64,000 nt of DNA from Siccirubricoccus phaeus (GTDB taxonomy: Bacteria; Pseudomonadota; Alphaproteobacteria; Acetobacterales; Acetobacteraceae), in assembly GCF_008360935.1 (NCBI RefSeq), contig NZ_SRXO01000001.1:434001-498000 (forward strand), written 5' to 3'. Both the position numbers and the translations under genes were made by a program. Of the stretch, positions 8,201 through 16,085 are shown piece by piece. Under the pieces are notes generated by a model. That model worked only from the letters and a program-made list of their open reading frames with translations. It did not search any database and had not been told where the DNA came from. Position 1 is the stretch's first letter. The number at the start of each line of letters is the position of its first letter.

Positions 8201-8980
8201 TCAGCCCATGGCCAGCATTGCCGTCACCTCGGCGATGACGGCGCGGATCTCCGGCTCCTGCCGCCCGGCGAGGCGGGCGAGCATGGAGCGACGAAAGGCG
8301 GGATTGGCGAGGCGCGCCGCTTCCCGGAACCACTGCGCCGCCTCCTCGATCCGGCCGGCATCCGTCAGCAGGACGCCGAGGTTGAACTGGCCGCGGAAAT
8401 CGCCGCCCTCGGCGGCGAGGCGGTAGAGCCGCGCCGCGCCGTCCGGGTCGCGCGGCATGTCCCAGCCTTCCTCCATGTAGCGCGCGACCATGTTGATGGA
8501 TTTCGCATGCCCCTGCGCCGCGGCGGCGCGGTACCAGCGCAGCGCCGCGGCGCGGTCCGGCGCCACGCCGTCGCCGCGCAGCAGCATATTGGCGTAATTG
8601 TACTGGCCCCAGTCGAACCCGGCTTCTGCCGAGCGGCGGAAGCACGCGACCGCCGCCGCGTGGTCGACGGGCGTCGCCCGGCCCAGCTCATAGCAGCGGC
8701 CGAGCATGTTCATGCCTTCCGGCTCCCCGGCCGCGGCCGCGGATTTGAACCAGAACAGGGCGGCGGCCTCGTCCTGCGGCACGCCGAGCCCGTCCAGCAG
8801 CATCTGGCCCCAGCGCGTCTGCGCCCTGGCGATGCCGTAGCGGGCCGCGGCCTCCACCCAGGGGGCGGCTTCCTCCGGCGGGGCGCTGAAGGCGGCCGCC
8901 AGGGCCTCTGGCCCCGCGGCGGTGAGTTCGGTGAAGGAGACCTGGCGCCGGGCGGGCGCGCGGCGGGTAGGGCGGGCCAT
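8201..8980 (-). CDS. Sel1-repeat (TPR-like) protein
   Basis: A 259-aa protein built of tandem Sel1-like repeats of about 36 residues. Recurrent units are visible as ARAQTRWGQMLLDGLGVPQD, EGMNMLGRCYELG, GQYNYANMLLRGDGVAPD, KSINMVARYMEEGWDMPRD and GQFNLGVLLTDAGRIEEA. Such alpha-alpha solenoids act as protein-protein interaction scaffolds in signalling and envelope processes; no partner is apparent. The ATG at 8980 (MARPTRRAPARRQVSFTEL) is preferred, with a basic N-terminus. An upstream ATG at 9103 would add 41 residues and run into AT-rich promoter-like DNA. No signal peptide, so probably cytoplasmic. Confidence 0.85.
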   Translation of the reverse strand: MARPTRRAPARRQVSFTELTAAGPEALAAAFSAPPEEAAPWVEAAARYGIARAQTRWGQMLLDGLGVPQDEAAALFWFKSAAAAGEPEGMNMLGRCYELGRATPVDHAAAVACFRRSAEAGFDWGQYNYANMLLRGDGVAPDRAAALRWYRAAAAQGHAKSINMVARYMEEGWDMPRDPDGAARLYRLAAEGGDFRGQFNLGVLLTDAGRIEEAAQWFREAARLANPAFRRSMLARLAGRQEPEIRAVIAEVTAMLAMG

Positions 8981-9121
8981 GCGGTGCCCGATAGAGGATT
9001 TGCGAATCGCTCGCAAATCTCCTTGCCCAGCGGCGCCGGCGTACGGTCGGACGGGGAGGGAGGCAGAGGCGGTCGCGTCCTGCCCCGCCTGGAGCACCTT
9101 CACGCTCGCCGGAAACGGTCG

Positions 9122-9176
9122 GCAGCTTCCGATCTGCCGGACCGCGCCGTGATCCGGCAGATCGGAGATAAGCTGC
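9122..9176. repeat. Long inverted repeat in AT-rich promoter region
   Basis: Perfect 13-bp arms (CCGATCTGCCGGA at 9129 and its complement ending at 9165) enclose an 11-bp spacer. Outer arms GCAGCTT/AAGCTGC extend the structure to 9122-9176. Just beyond (9177-9240) is an unusually AT-rich stretch, including an imperfect palindrome around a CTAG at about 9195. It lies upstream of the Sel1-protein gene and may hold its promoter or operator. Part of the sequence resembles 44371-44440. Confidence 0.6.
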
Positions 9177-9240
9177 TCTAAATACTATATTTTCTAGAGA
9201 AATATCCGTCGGATAATTCCATTCTGAACGGCTATTTTTC

Positions 9241-9338
9241 TGGTGTCCCGCTTCCGAAGCCCTGCGGACTTCGTTCTCGGGCCCTGCTTGTCCGCTGCGT
9301 TCGCTGGCAATCCAGCGACTTCGCGGGCAGGACACTAG
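9241..9338 (-). repeat. P98 palindromic element, copy A
   Basis: About 98 bp with inverted ends (GTGTCCCGC at the left, GCAGGACAC at the right). Two inner palindromes are visible, one around CCGAAGCCCTGCGG and one around CGCTGGCAATCCAGCG. Related copies lie at 62235 (short) and 62839. Its right-hand terminal CTAG (9335-9338) overlaps the TAG stop codon of the minus-strand kinase gene. Confidence 0.8.
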
Positions 9339-10375
9339 CAGGGGAACCGCAGCAAGGCCCGCGTCCCCCCCGGGGATTCCAGCCTCAGGCTCGCCCGGGC
9401 CTGCCGCGCCAGCAGCGGCACCAGATGCAGCCCCAGGCAGCCGGAAGGCGTGTTCCGCGGCGTCGATTCCGGCAGGCCGATGCCGTCATCCTCCACCAGC
9501 AGCTCCGCATGGCCCGGCCCCGCCTGGCGCAGCGCCAGCCGGATGGTGCCGCCCGGCCGGCCAGGGAAGGCATGGCGGGCGGCATTCACCACCAGCTCAT
9601 TCACGATCAGCGCCAGGGGCTGCACCTGGGCGACGGGCAGGGGCAGGCGCGCTTCCAGCGCCAGCTCCAGCGTCAGCCCCGGCCGGCCGGCCACGTCCAG
9701 CGCGGCGCGGGCGGCCGTCGCCAGCTCCTCGCCCAGTTCCAGCCCTGCCGACTCCACCACCCGGAACATCCGGTCCTGCACCAGTGTCGCCAGCATCACC
9801 CGCATGGCGGCGCCCCGCAGCGCCTGGGCCACCAGCTTGTCGCTGGCCCGCGCCGCCTGCAGGCTGAGGAAGGAGGTGGTGGCCTGGGCGTTGTTCTTCA
9901 CCCGGTGATGCAGCTCCGAGAGCAGGGATTCCCGCTCCGCCGCCGCTGCTTCCTGGCCGGCCTGGGCCTCGCGCAGCTCGGTGACGTCGGCGCAGCTCGC
10001 GATGTAGCCGCCGAACTCCTCGTCCCGCATCAGGGGCTGGCCATGTTCCCGCAGCCAGCGCCAGGCGCCGTCATGCCGGCGCAGCCGGTATTCCAGGGTG
10101 AAGGGCTCGCGCGTCTCGAAGGCCGCGGTGAAGATCGCGAGGCAGGCGGCCGCATCTTCCGGATGCACCAGCTCCAGCCTTCCCTGGCCCCGCTCGCTTT
10201 CCATCGGCCGGCCGGTGAATTCCAGCCAGGCGCGGTTGACATAGTCGCATTGCCGGGCTGCGTCGCAGCGCCAGATCATCAGCGGCGCCTGGTCGGCCAG
10301 GGCACGGAAGCGAAGCTCGGCTTCGGTCAGGTCGGCTGCGGAGGATGGCTGCAATCCCGCCTCCACCTGTCCCAT
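9335..10375 (-). CDS. PAS-domain sensor histidine kinase (HWE/HisKA_2 type)
   Basis: Cytoplasmic sensor kinase, 346 aa. Residues about 20-145 form a PAS_3 domain plus PAC (APLMIWRCDAARQCDYVNRA through ASCADVTEL). A short coiled linker leads to the H-box SELHHRVKNNAQ of HisKA_2/HWE kinases, with the first His of HHRVKNN the phosphate acceptor in this family. The ATPase domain shows the N-box (NELVVNAARHAF) and G1-type VEDDGIGLPE. No membrane segment or signal peptide. No response regulator is adjacent, so it is an orphan; such kinases often feed general-stress or light-response pathways in alphaproteobacteria, which is inference here. The stop codon is provided by repeat P98 copy A. Confidence 0.88.
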   Translation of the reverse strand: MGQVEAGLQPSSAADLTEAELRFRALADQAPLMIWRCDAARQCDYVNRAWLEFTGRPMESERGQGRLELVHPEDAAACLAIFTAAFETREPFTLEYRLRRHDGAWRWLREHGQPLMRDEEFGGYIASCADVTELREAQAGQEAAAAERESLLSELHHRVKNNAQATTSFLSLQAARASDKLVAQALRGAAMRVMLATLVQDRMFRVVESAGLELGEELATAARAALDVAGRPGLTLELALEARLPLPVAQVQPLALIVNELVVNAARHAFPGRPGGTIRLALRQAGPGHAELLVEDDGIGLPESTPRNTPSGCLGLHLVPLLARQARASLRLESPGGTRALLRFPC

Positions 10376-10672
10376 GCCGCTCTGTCCTCATCCCATCTAC
10401 CTGTCCGGGTCGGTGGACGCGCCACAAACGGCCAAGTTCCCCCGGCCATGGGTAACCCTTGGCCGAAGCTGACCGGGAGACTCGTCCTGGTTGCGACATA
10501 CGGGGAGACGCCACGCCTGGGAAGCGCAAGAGGCCGTGGCTGGCGCGGCTTTGATGCAGCGCTGCCGGAGAGCTGGCGGAGAATGCCGGCTTTTCCCTTT
10601 TTCCTGCCGCCGCGGCGCCCCAGTTTTCGCAATAGGGCAGGAGGAGCAGGGCATGCACGGATTGTCGGCGCG

Positions 10673-11692
10673 GTGACGCATCCGGAGAATTGGCTGCGGG
10701 TGACGCCGCAGGGGTTGTGCTGCACTCCGGCGGGGATCTTCATCGATCCCACCCGCGCGGTGGAGCGGGCGGTCATCACCCATGGCCATGGCGACCATGC
10801 CCGTCCCGGCCACGACGCGGTGCTGGCGACGGCGGAGACTCTGGCCGTCATGCGGGCGCGGCTGGGGGAGGGGGCCGGCCGCCGCCAGCAGGCCCTGGCC
10901 TATGGGGAAGAGCTGCGCCTGGGCGAGGTGACGCTGCGCCTGGTGCCGGCCGGGCATGTGCTGGGCTCGGCCCAGGTGGTGCTGGAGTATCAGGGGGCGC
11001 GGGCGGTGGTCTCCGGCGATTACAAGCGCCAGCCGGACCCGACCTGCGCGCCTTTCGAGCCGGTGCCTTGCGATTTGTTTGTCACTGAGGCGACATTTGC
11101 CCTGCCGGTCTTCCGCCATCCGCCGCCGGCGCAGGAGATCGGCCGGCTGCTGAAGAGCGTGGCGCTGTTCCCGGAGCGGACGCATGTCATCGGCTGCTAT
11201 GCGCTGGGCAAGGCGCAGCGGCTGATCGCGCTGCTGCGGCAGGCGGGGTGGGCGGCGCCGATCTGGCTGCATGGCGCGCTGATCCCGCTCTGCCGGCTGT
11301 ATCAGGAGCTGGGGGTGGAGCTGGGCGAGTTGCGGCCGGCCACGGCGGCGACGAAGGCGGCGCTGCGCGGGGCCATCGTGCTGGCGCCGCCCTCGGCCAT
11401 CGCCGATCGGTGGGCGCGGCGGCTGGAGGATCCGGTGGTGTGCATGGCCTCCGGCTGGATGCGGGTGCGGCAGCGGGCGAAGCAGGGCGGGGTAGAGCTG
11501 CCTTTGGTGATCTCGGACCATGCCGATTGGGATGATCTGCTGCGCACGGTGGCGGAGGTGGGGGCGCCGGACGTGTGGGTGACGCATGGGCGCGACGATG
11601 CGCTGGTGCATGCGCTGGGGCAGCGCGGGGTGCGGGCCCGGGCGCTGCATCTGGTGGGGCTGGGGGACGAGGAGGAGGCGGATGCGGCGTGA
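10673..11692 (+). CDS. Ligase-associated DNA exonuclease (MBL fold)
   Basis: Predicted metallo-beta-lactamase/beta-CASP nuclease of the family found next to ATP-dependent DNA ligases, 339 aa. The N-terminus (WLRVTPQGLCCTPAGIFIDP) matches the family start. The metal motif HGHGDHARPGH, the GHVLGSAQVVLE segment, the SGDYKR motif and the late SDHADWDDLL are the nuclease-type ligands. GTG at 10673 was chosen because it gives the usual N-terminus; the ribosome-binding site is weak, and an AGGAGGAG run sits about 25 bases upstream. The predicted role is end processing before ligation. Its usual partner, the ligase, is at 12611, but a reversed gene lies between them. Confidence 0.87.
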   Translation: MTHPENWLRVTPQGLCCTPAGIFIDPTRAVERAVITHGHGDHARPGHDAVLATAETLAVMRARLGEGAGRRQQALAYGEELRLGEVTLRLVPAGHVLGSAQVVLEYQGARAVVSGDYKRQPDPTCAPFEPVPCDLFVTEATFALPVFRHPPPAQEIGRLLKSVALFPERTHVIGCYALGKAQRLIALLRQAGWAAPIWLHGALIPLCRLYQELGVELGELRPATAATKAALRGAIVLAPPSAIADRWARRLEDPVVCMASGWMRVRQRAKQGGVELPLVISDHADWDDLLRTVAEVGAPDVWVTHGRDDALVHALGQRGVRARALHLVGLGDEEEADAA

Positions 11693-11712
11693 GGGCGCGT
11701 CGAGGCGCCCTC
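11691..11712 (+). terminator. Terminator-like hairpin after the exonuclease gene
   Basis: Perfect 8-bp stem (GAGGGCGC/GCGCCCTC) with a 6-base loop, overlapping the last two bases of the stop codon. No T-run follows, so termination efficiency is uncertain. It lies between convergent genes. Confidence 0.45.
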
Positions 11713-11768
11713 GACGGTGTCGAGCGCACACAGGATGCGCCCGGGCGCGACGGCACCCTTTCGGTGGC

Positions 11769-12593
11769 TCAGCCGAGCCCGCGCTTCCGCCGCCACAGCC
11801 AGCGGCCAAGCCGCGACCGCCGCAGATCCAGCTGCGTGCAGGTGGTGCGCATGCCGCGCAACCCCGCCAGCAGCGCCGCGTATTTCGCCTCGAAGGCGGT
11901 TTGCGCCGCGTGGAAGCTGGCGTCCTTCCGCCCCGGGCTCAGATGCCGCAGATGGAAGTCGATGACCCAGGCGCTGCGCCCCGCCAGCCGCGCCTGCAGG
12001 CAGAGATCGGCCCCGTAGAGATGAAACCCCGCCAGATCCGCCGAAAGCCCGACCGGCGCCGCCCGCCGCAGCACCAGGAAATTCTCGTCCAGGCTCACCG
12101 CCCGGGCGGGCAGGCGGCCGCGGCGCTGATCCTCGCCATAGGGGTCGGAAATGCGGATCGCCAGCTCCCCCTCCGGCGTGGCGCCGGCATTGCCGGCCAG
12201 GGCCCAGCCGGGATCCAGCCGGTCCAGCTCCGCCAGCCGCGCCAGCAGCACGGCGGCGCCGTCCGAAAGCAGCCGCACATCCTGGTGGCACAGCACCACA
12301 TAGCGGCCGCGCGCCGCCGCCAGCAGCCGCGGAATGCCCTGGAAGGCGTCGCAGCCCTGCCCCTCCGTGGTGTCCAGGGCGAGGAATTCCGCCAGCTTCG
12401 GCCCGAAGCCGCCGGCCTGGAAGCTTGCCACCATGGCGGCGTGCTGCGCCCGGTCATTCACCAGGGTACAGATCGAGAAGGCCAGGGCCGGCTCCACCCC
12501 CGTGGCGGGCAGGAAGCGGGCAGCGGGGGCGCGGGCGAGAAGGGCTTCAGGCACGGGACGGGGTTCTGCCCCAAAACCCCCCGTCCGGGCCAA
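11769..12593 (-). CDS. Glycosyltransferase family 2-like protein
   Basis: A 274-aa protein with a GT2-type nucleotide-sugar domain: FSICTLVNDRAQH (first strand), a CHQDVRLLS segment in the position of the DxD region, and an RISDPYGEDQ region. Late in the protein FHLYGADLCLQARLAG and HLRHLSPGR resemble the acceptor-site segments of these enzymes. The start is uncertain. TTG at 12593 gives the longest product, GTG at 12554 and about 12497 are alternatives, and none has a convincing ribosome-binding site. It sits reversed between the repair exonuclease and ligase, starting only 18 bp from the ligase ATG, so the two probably share a divergent promoter region. A role in repair is not implied. Confidence 0.65.
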   Translation of the reverse strand: MARTGGFGAEPRPVPEALLARAPAARFLPATGVEPALAFSICTLVNDRAQHAAMVASFQAGGFGPKLAEFLALDTTEGQGCDAFQGIPRLLAAARGRYVVLCHQDVRLLSDGAAVLLARLAELDRLDPGWALAGNAGATPEGELAIRISDPYGEDQRRGRLPARAVSLDENFLVLRRAAPVGLSADLAGFHLYGADLCLQARLAGRSAWVIDFHLRHLSPGRKDASFHAAQTAFEAKYAALLAGLRGMRTTCTQLDLRRSRLGRWLWRRKRGLG

Positions 12594-12610
12594 GGAAAAG
12601 TGATGCGCGC

Positions 12611-14233
12611 ATGAGCCTGCCCGCCTTCGCCGCCCTGCTGGAGCGGCTGGTCTTCACCCCCGGGCGCCTCGCCAAGCTGGCCCTGTTGCGCGACTGGTAC
12701 GCCACCCAGCCGGACCCCGACCGTGGGGTGGGGCTGGCGGCGCTGACGGGGGAGCTGGTCTTCACCGCCGCCAAGCCCTCCCTGATCCGGGACATGGTGG
12801 CGGCGCGGACCGACCCGGTGCTGCTGGCCCTCAGCCACGACTATGTCGGCGACTTCGCCGAGACGGTGGCGCTGATCTGGCCGGGGCGGGCCAGAGGGGC
12901 GGAGGGAATCAACACGCCGGCGCCCGGCCTCGCCGAGGTGGTGGAGGCGCTGGAGCTGACGCCGAAGCCGGCGCTGCCGGAGCTGATCGCGGGCTGGCTG
13001 GACGCGGTGGACGCCACCAGCCGGCTGGCGCTGATCAAGCTCATCACCGGGGGCCTGCGTGTCGGCATCTCCGGCCGGCTGGCGCGGGTGGCGCTGGCGG
13101 AATGGGCGGGCAAGCCGGTGGAGGAGATCGAGGAGGTCTGGCACGGCGTCGCCCCACCCTACCTGGCGCTGTTCCGCTGGCTGGAAGGCCAGGCCGGGCG
13201 TCCCGACCCGCGGGAGGCGCCGGTCTTCCGCCCGCTGATGCTGGCGCATCCGCTGGAGGATGCCGACCTGGCGGCGCTGGACCCGGCGCAGTGGCGGGCG
13301 GAGTGGAAATGGGACGGCATCAGGGTGCAGCTCACTGCCGGGCCGGGCGGGCGGCGGCTGTGGAGCCGCGGCGGGGAGGATGTCTCCGGCGCCTTCCCCG
13401 AGATCGTCGAGGCGATGGATTTCCACGCCGTGCTGGATGGCGAGCTGCTGGTGATCCGCGACGGTGTGGTCGCGCCCTTCGCCGATCTGCAGCAGCGGCT
13501 GAACCGCAAGGTGGTGACGCCGAAGATGCAGCGGGATTTCCCCGTCGGCGTCCGGCTCTACGACCTGCTGTTCGAGACCACCGAGGATCTGCGCCCGCTG
13601 CCCTTCGATGCCAGGCGGGCCAGGCTGGAGGAGTGGGCGGCGCGGCACGCCCCGGCGCGGATGGATCTCTCGCCGCAGATCGCCTTCGCCTCCGTCGCCC
13701 AGCTCGGCGAGATCCGCGAGGGCGCGCGCGCCGCCTCCATCGAGGGGCTGATGCTGAAGCGCGGCGACAGCGCCTATGTCGCCGGGCGCGTGAAGGGGCT
13801 GTGGTGGAAGTGGAAGCGGGCGCCGCTCTCGATCGACGCGGTGCTGATGTACGCCCAGCGCGGCCATGGCAAGCGCAGCAGCTTCTATTCCGACTACACC
13901 TTCGGCCTGTGGCGGCCGGACGGGCAGGGGGGCGAGGAGCTGGTGCCGGTGGGCAAGGCCTATTCCGGCTACACGGATGCGGAGCTGGGCTGGCTGGATC
14001 GCTGGATCCGCAACCACACCACCGGCCGCTTCGGCCCGGTGCGGGAGGTGGAGAAGGAATTGGTCCTGGAGGTGATCTTCGACGCCGCGCAGCTTTCCAC
14101 GCGGCACAAATCCGGCGTGGCGCTGCGCTTCCCGCGCATCGCCCGCATCCGCACGGACAAGCCGGCCAGCGAGGCGGACCGGCTGGAAAACCTGATGAGC
14201 TACGTGGCGGCGGCGAGGCCGGCGGAGGGCTGA
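12611..14233 (+). CDS. ATP-dependent DNA ligase (exonuclease-associated family)
   Basis: DNA ligase of 540 aa, nucleotidyltransferase superfamily. It has an N-terminal DNA-binding region (about 1-200), then the adenylation domain with motif I KWDGIR (Lys at about residue 233 is the predicted AMP-accepting residue), motif III-like DGELLVI, motif IV EGLMLKR and motif V WWKWKR. An OB-fold domain ends the protein (EVIFDAAQLSTRHKSGVALRFPRIARIR). ATG at 12611 gives the normal family length. This family is usually adjacent to the MBL exonuclease (here at 10673) and often to a DEXH helicase. The helicase is not in this window. Predicted role is DNA break repair rather than replication, which uses the NAD-dependent ligase. 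Confidence 0.93.
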   Translation: MSLPAFAALLERLVFTPGRLAKLALLRDWYATQPDPDRGVGLAALTGELVFTAAKPSLIRDMVAARTDPVLLALSHDYVGDFAETVALIWPGRARGAEGINTPAPGLAEVVEALELTPKPALPELIAGWLDAVDATSRLALIKLITGGLRVGISGRLARVALAEWAGKPVEEIEEVWHGVAPPYLALFRWLEGQAGRPDPREAPVFRPLMLAHPLEDADLAALDPAQWRAEWKWDGIRVQLTAGPGGRRLWSRGGEDVSGAFPEIVEAMDFHAVLDGELLVIRDGVVAPFADLQQRLNRKVVTPKMQRDFPVGVRLYDLLFETTEDLRPLPFDARRARLEEWAARHAPARMDLSPQIAFASVAQLGEIREGARAASIEGLMLKRGDSAYVAGRVKGLWWKWKRAPLSIDAVLMYAQRGHGKRSSFYSDYTFGLWRPDGQGGEELVPVGKAYSGYTDAELGWLDRWIRNHTTGRFGPVREVEKELVLEVIFDAAQLSTRHKSGVALRFPRIARIRTDKPASEADRLENLMSYVAAARPAEG

Positions 14234-14255
14234 TCCTCGGGCAGGCGACCGGCTT

Positions 14256-14480
14256 GGGTCGAGAGAGGGCGTCGCGCCGCAAGGCGCGCCTTACGGCGCG
14301 ACCCTCTCTCTCACATCGGACGCAGTGCGTCCGATCCCGCCAAAGGCCGAAGGGCCTTTGGGAACCATGAGTTTTGCGTCTCGACCGTCGGCTCTGCAAT
14401 TCAAGGGTTCAAAGGGCCCTTCGGCCCTTTGCGGGTGGGGTTGGACGCACTGCGTCCAACGAGGAGGGCAGAGCCCTCCC
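14256..14480. repeat. Hairpin-rich mosaic spacer with terminator-like end
   Basis: Several inverted repeats in tandem. A long GAGAGAGGG...CCTCTCTC stem contains a TCGCGCCG/CGGCGCGA inner stem. It is followed by the palindrome ATCGGACGCAGTGCGTCCGAT, a CCAAAGGCCGAAGGGCCTTTGG type hairpin, the palindrome GTTGGACGCACTGCGTCCAAC and a GGAGGGC-AGA-GCCCTCC hairpin at 14463-14479. The last hairpin ends one base from the stop codon of the minus-strand oxidase gene and is its likely terminator. Related modules recur at 31768-31950 and 42940-43000. Confidence 0.6.
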
Positions 14481-15893
14481 TCAACATCTCGGCAGGACCT
14501 TCCCCGGATTCATCACCCCGCGCGGATCCAGCGCCCGCTTGATCGCCCCCATCACCTCCAGGGCCAGCGGATCCTTCAGCGCCTGCATCGCATGCAGCTT
14601 GGAGACGCCGATGCCATGCTCCGCGCTGAAGCTGCCGCCCAGCGCCACGGCGATCTCATTCACCGCCATCTCCGCCGCGCCGGCGCGGCGCACCCACTCC
14701 TCCCGCGTCACGCCCGGCGGCGCCTTCAGCCCGACATGGATATTCCCGTCCCCGGCATGGCCAAGCGCCACCATCCGCCCCTCCGGCCAGCGCGCCGCCA
14801 GCGCCGCCTCGACCCGCGCCAGGAATGCCGGCACGGCGGAGACGGGCACCGCGGTATCCGTGGCGATCGAAGGGCCGGAGATGCGGGAGAATTCCGGGAA
14901 ATCCTCGCGGATGCGCCAGAAATCCCGCCGCTGCGCCTCGTTCTCCGCCAGCACCGCGTCGCTGCATTCGCCGGCTTCCAGCGCCTCCTCCAGCGCCGCT
15001 TCCAGCATGCGCCGCACCGGCACGTCGCGATGCGTCGCCGCCAGTTCCACCAGGACGAACCAGGGGCTTGCCACCGGCAGGGGCAGGCGCAGATGCGGCC
15101 CGTATTCCGCCACCATCTCCAGGCAGACGCGCTGGATCAGCTCGAAGCCGATCACCTCCGCCCCGCTGCCCAGCATGCGGCCCAGCAGGTTCAGCGCCGC
15201 CTCCGGCGAGGGCACTGCCAGGAACGCCGTCTCCACCAGCGGCAGGGCCGGCACCAGGCGCAGCGCCGCCGCGGTGATGACGCCGAGCGTCCCCTCAGCG
15301 CCGAGGAAGAGGTGCCGCAGCGCATAGCCGCTATTGTCCTTGCGCACGCGGCGGAGGTCGTTCAGCACGCGGCCATCCGGCAGCACCACCTCCAGCCCCA
15401 GCACCAGCTCCCGCGCATTGCCCCAGCGCAGCGTGCGGACGCCGCCCGCATTGGTGCTGAGCATGCCGCCGATCTGCGCGCTGCCCTGGGCGCCCCAGGC
15501 AATGGGGAAGAGCCGGCCGGCTTCCGCCGCCGCCTCCTGCACGCGCTGCACGACGCAGCCGGCCTCCGCCACCAGGGAGAAGTCGCGCGCATCCACCTCC
15601 CGGATGCGGTTCAGCCTTTCCAGGCTGAGCACCACCGCCGGCGGCCCGTTGGACGAGACCACGGCGGCGCCAGCAAGCCCGGTGCGCCCGCCTGCCGGCA
15701 CCACCGCCAGCCCTGCTGCGGCGCAGCGCGCCACCGCGGCGGCGACCTCCGCCACGCTGCCCGGCTTCAGCACCGCCTGCGGCTGGCCGCGCCAGGCGCC
15801 GCGCCAATCCACCGCATAGGGCGCCATCTCCTCCGCCGTGCGCAGGCAATGGGAGGGGCCGAGCAATTCGGCCAGCGCGTCGACGTCGCTCAT
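14481..15893 (-). CDS. FAD-binding oxidase, GlcD / D-2-hydroxyacid dehydrogenase type
   Basis: Flavoprotein of 470 aa in the vanillyl-alcohol-oxidase fold. The PCMH-type FAD domain spans about residues 35-215 (VVPAGGRTGLAGAAV; the QIGGMLSTNAGG and GAEGTLGVITAA flavin-binding segments). The C-terminal FAD-oxidase domain ends in GHAGDGNIHVG and SFSAEHGIGVSKL, the His-rich segments that act with substrate and metal in D-lactate/2-hydroxyglutarate dehydrogenases. The ATG at 15893 has GGAGAG about 10 bases upstream. The electron acceptor and exact substrate cannot be told. It is divergent from the GMC oxidoreductase gene, separated by 192 bp. Confidence 0.9.
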   Translation of the reverse strand: MSDVDALAELLGPSHCLRTAEEMAPYAVDWRGAWRGQPQAVLKPGSVAEVAAAVARCAAAGLAVVPAGGRTGLAGAAVVSSNGPPAVVLSLERLNRIREVDARDFSLVAEAGCVVQRVQEAAAEAGRLFPIAWGAQGSAQIGGMLSTNAGGVRTLRWGNARELVLGLEVVLPDGRVLNDLRRVRKDNSGYALRHLFLGAEGTLGVITAAALRLVPALPLVETAFLAVPSPEAALNLLGRMLGSGAEVIGFELIQRVCLEMVAEYGPHLRLPLPVASPWFVLVELAATHRDVPVRRMLEAALEEALEAGECSDAVLAENEAQRRDFWRIREDFPEFSRISGPSIATDTAVPVSAVPAFLARVEAALAARWPEGRMVALGHAGDGNIHVGLKAPPGVTREEWVRRAGAAEMAVNEIAVALGGSFSAEHGIGVSKLHAMQALKDPLALEVMGAIKRALDPRGVMNPGKVLPRC

Positions 15894-16085
15894 GCGATGA
15901 CTCTCCGCTTCGGCGCGACGGGCTGCAAGTCCCAAGCGCCTGCTCCCCATGCGCCGCCCCATGCTCGCCCCCTGGTCCCTGCCGCCGCGATGCGCTTTGC
16001 TGCGCGGCCGGTGCCCGGGACTCCCGGATCACCGGTCTTCGTTTCCGGTGGCCCGCGCGGGACGCCGGCCAGGATGGGGGAGAGA

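Noticed and set aside
8075-9181. Long plus-strand frame starting inside R107 copy 2 (reading CAHPPRSSSLFGRVIHGF)
   Set aside because: The same peptide appears wherever R107 occurs and simply reflects the repeat being open in that frame; the minus strand here encodes the Sel1 protein.
12458-14107. Long minus-strand open frame antisense to the ATP-dependent ligase (and many similar long antisense frames over ntrY, ntrC, maeB, the LLM monooxygenase and others)
   Set aside because: High GC keeps alternative frames free of stops; these products are His/Gln/Arg/Gly/Pro-rich without domain motifs, while the opposite strand encodes a clear conserved protein.
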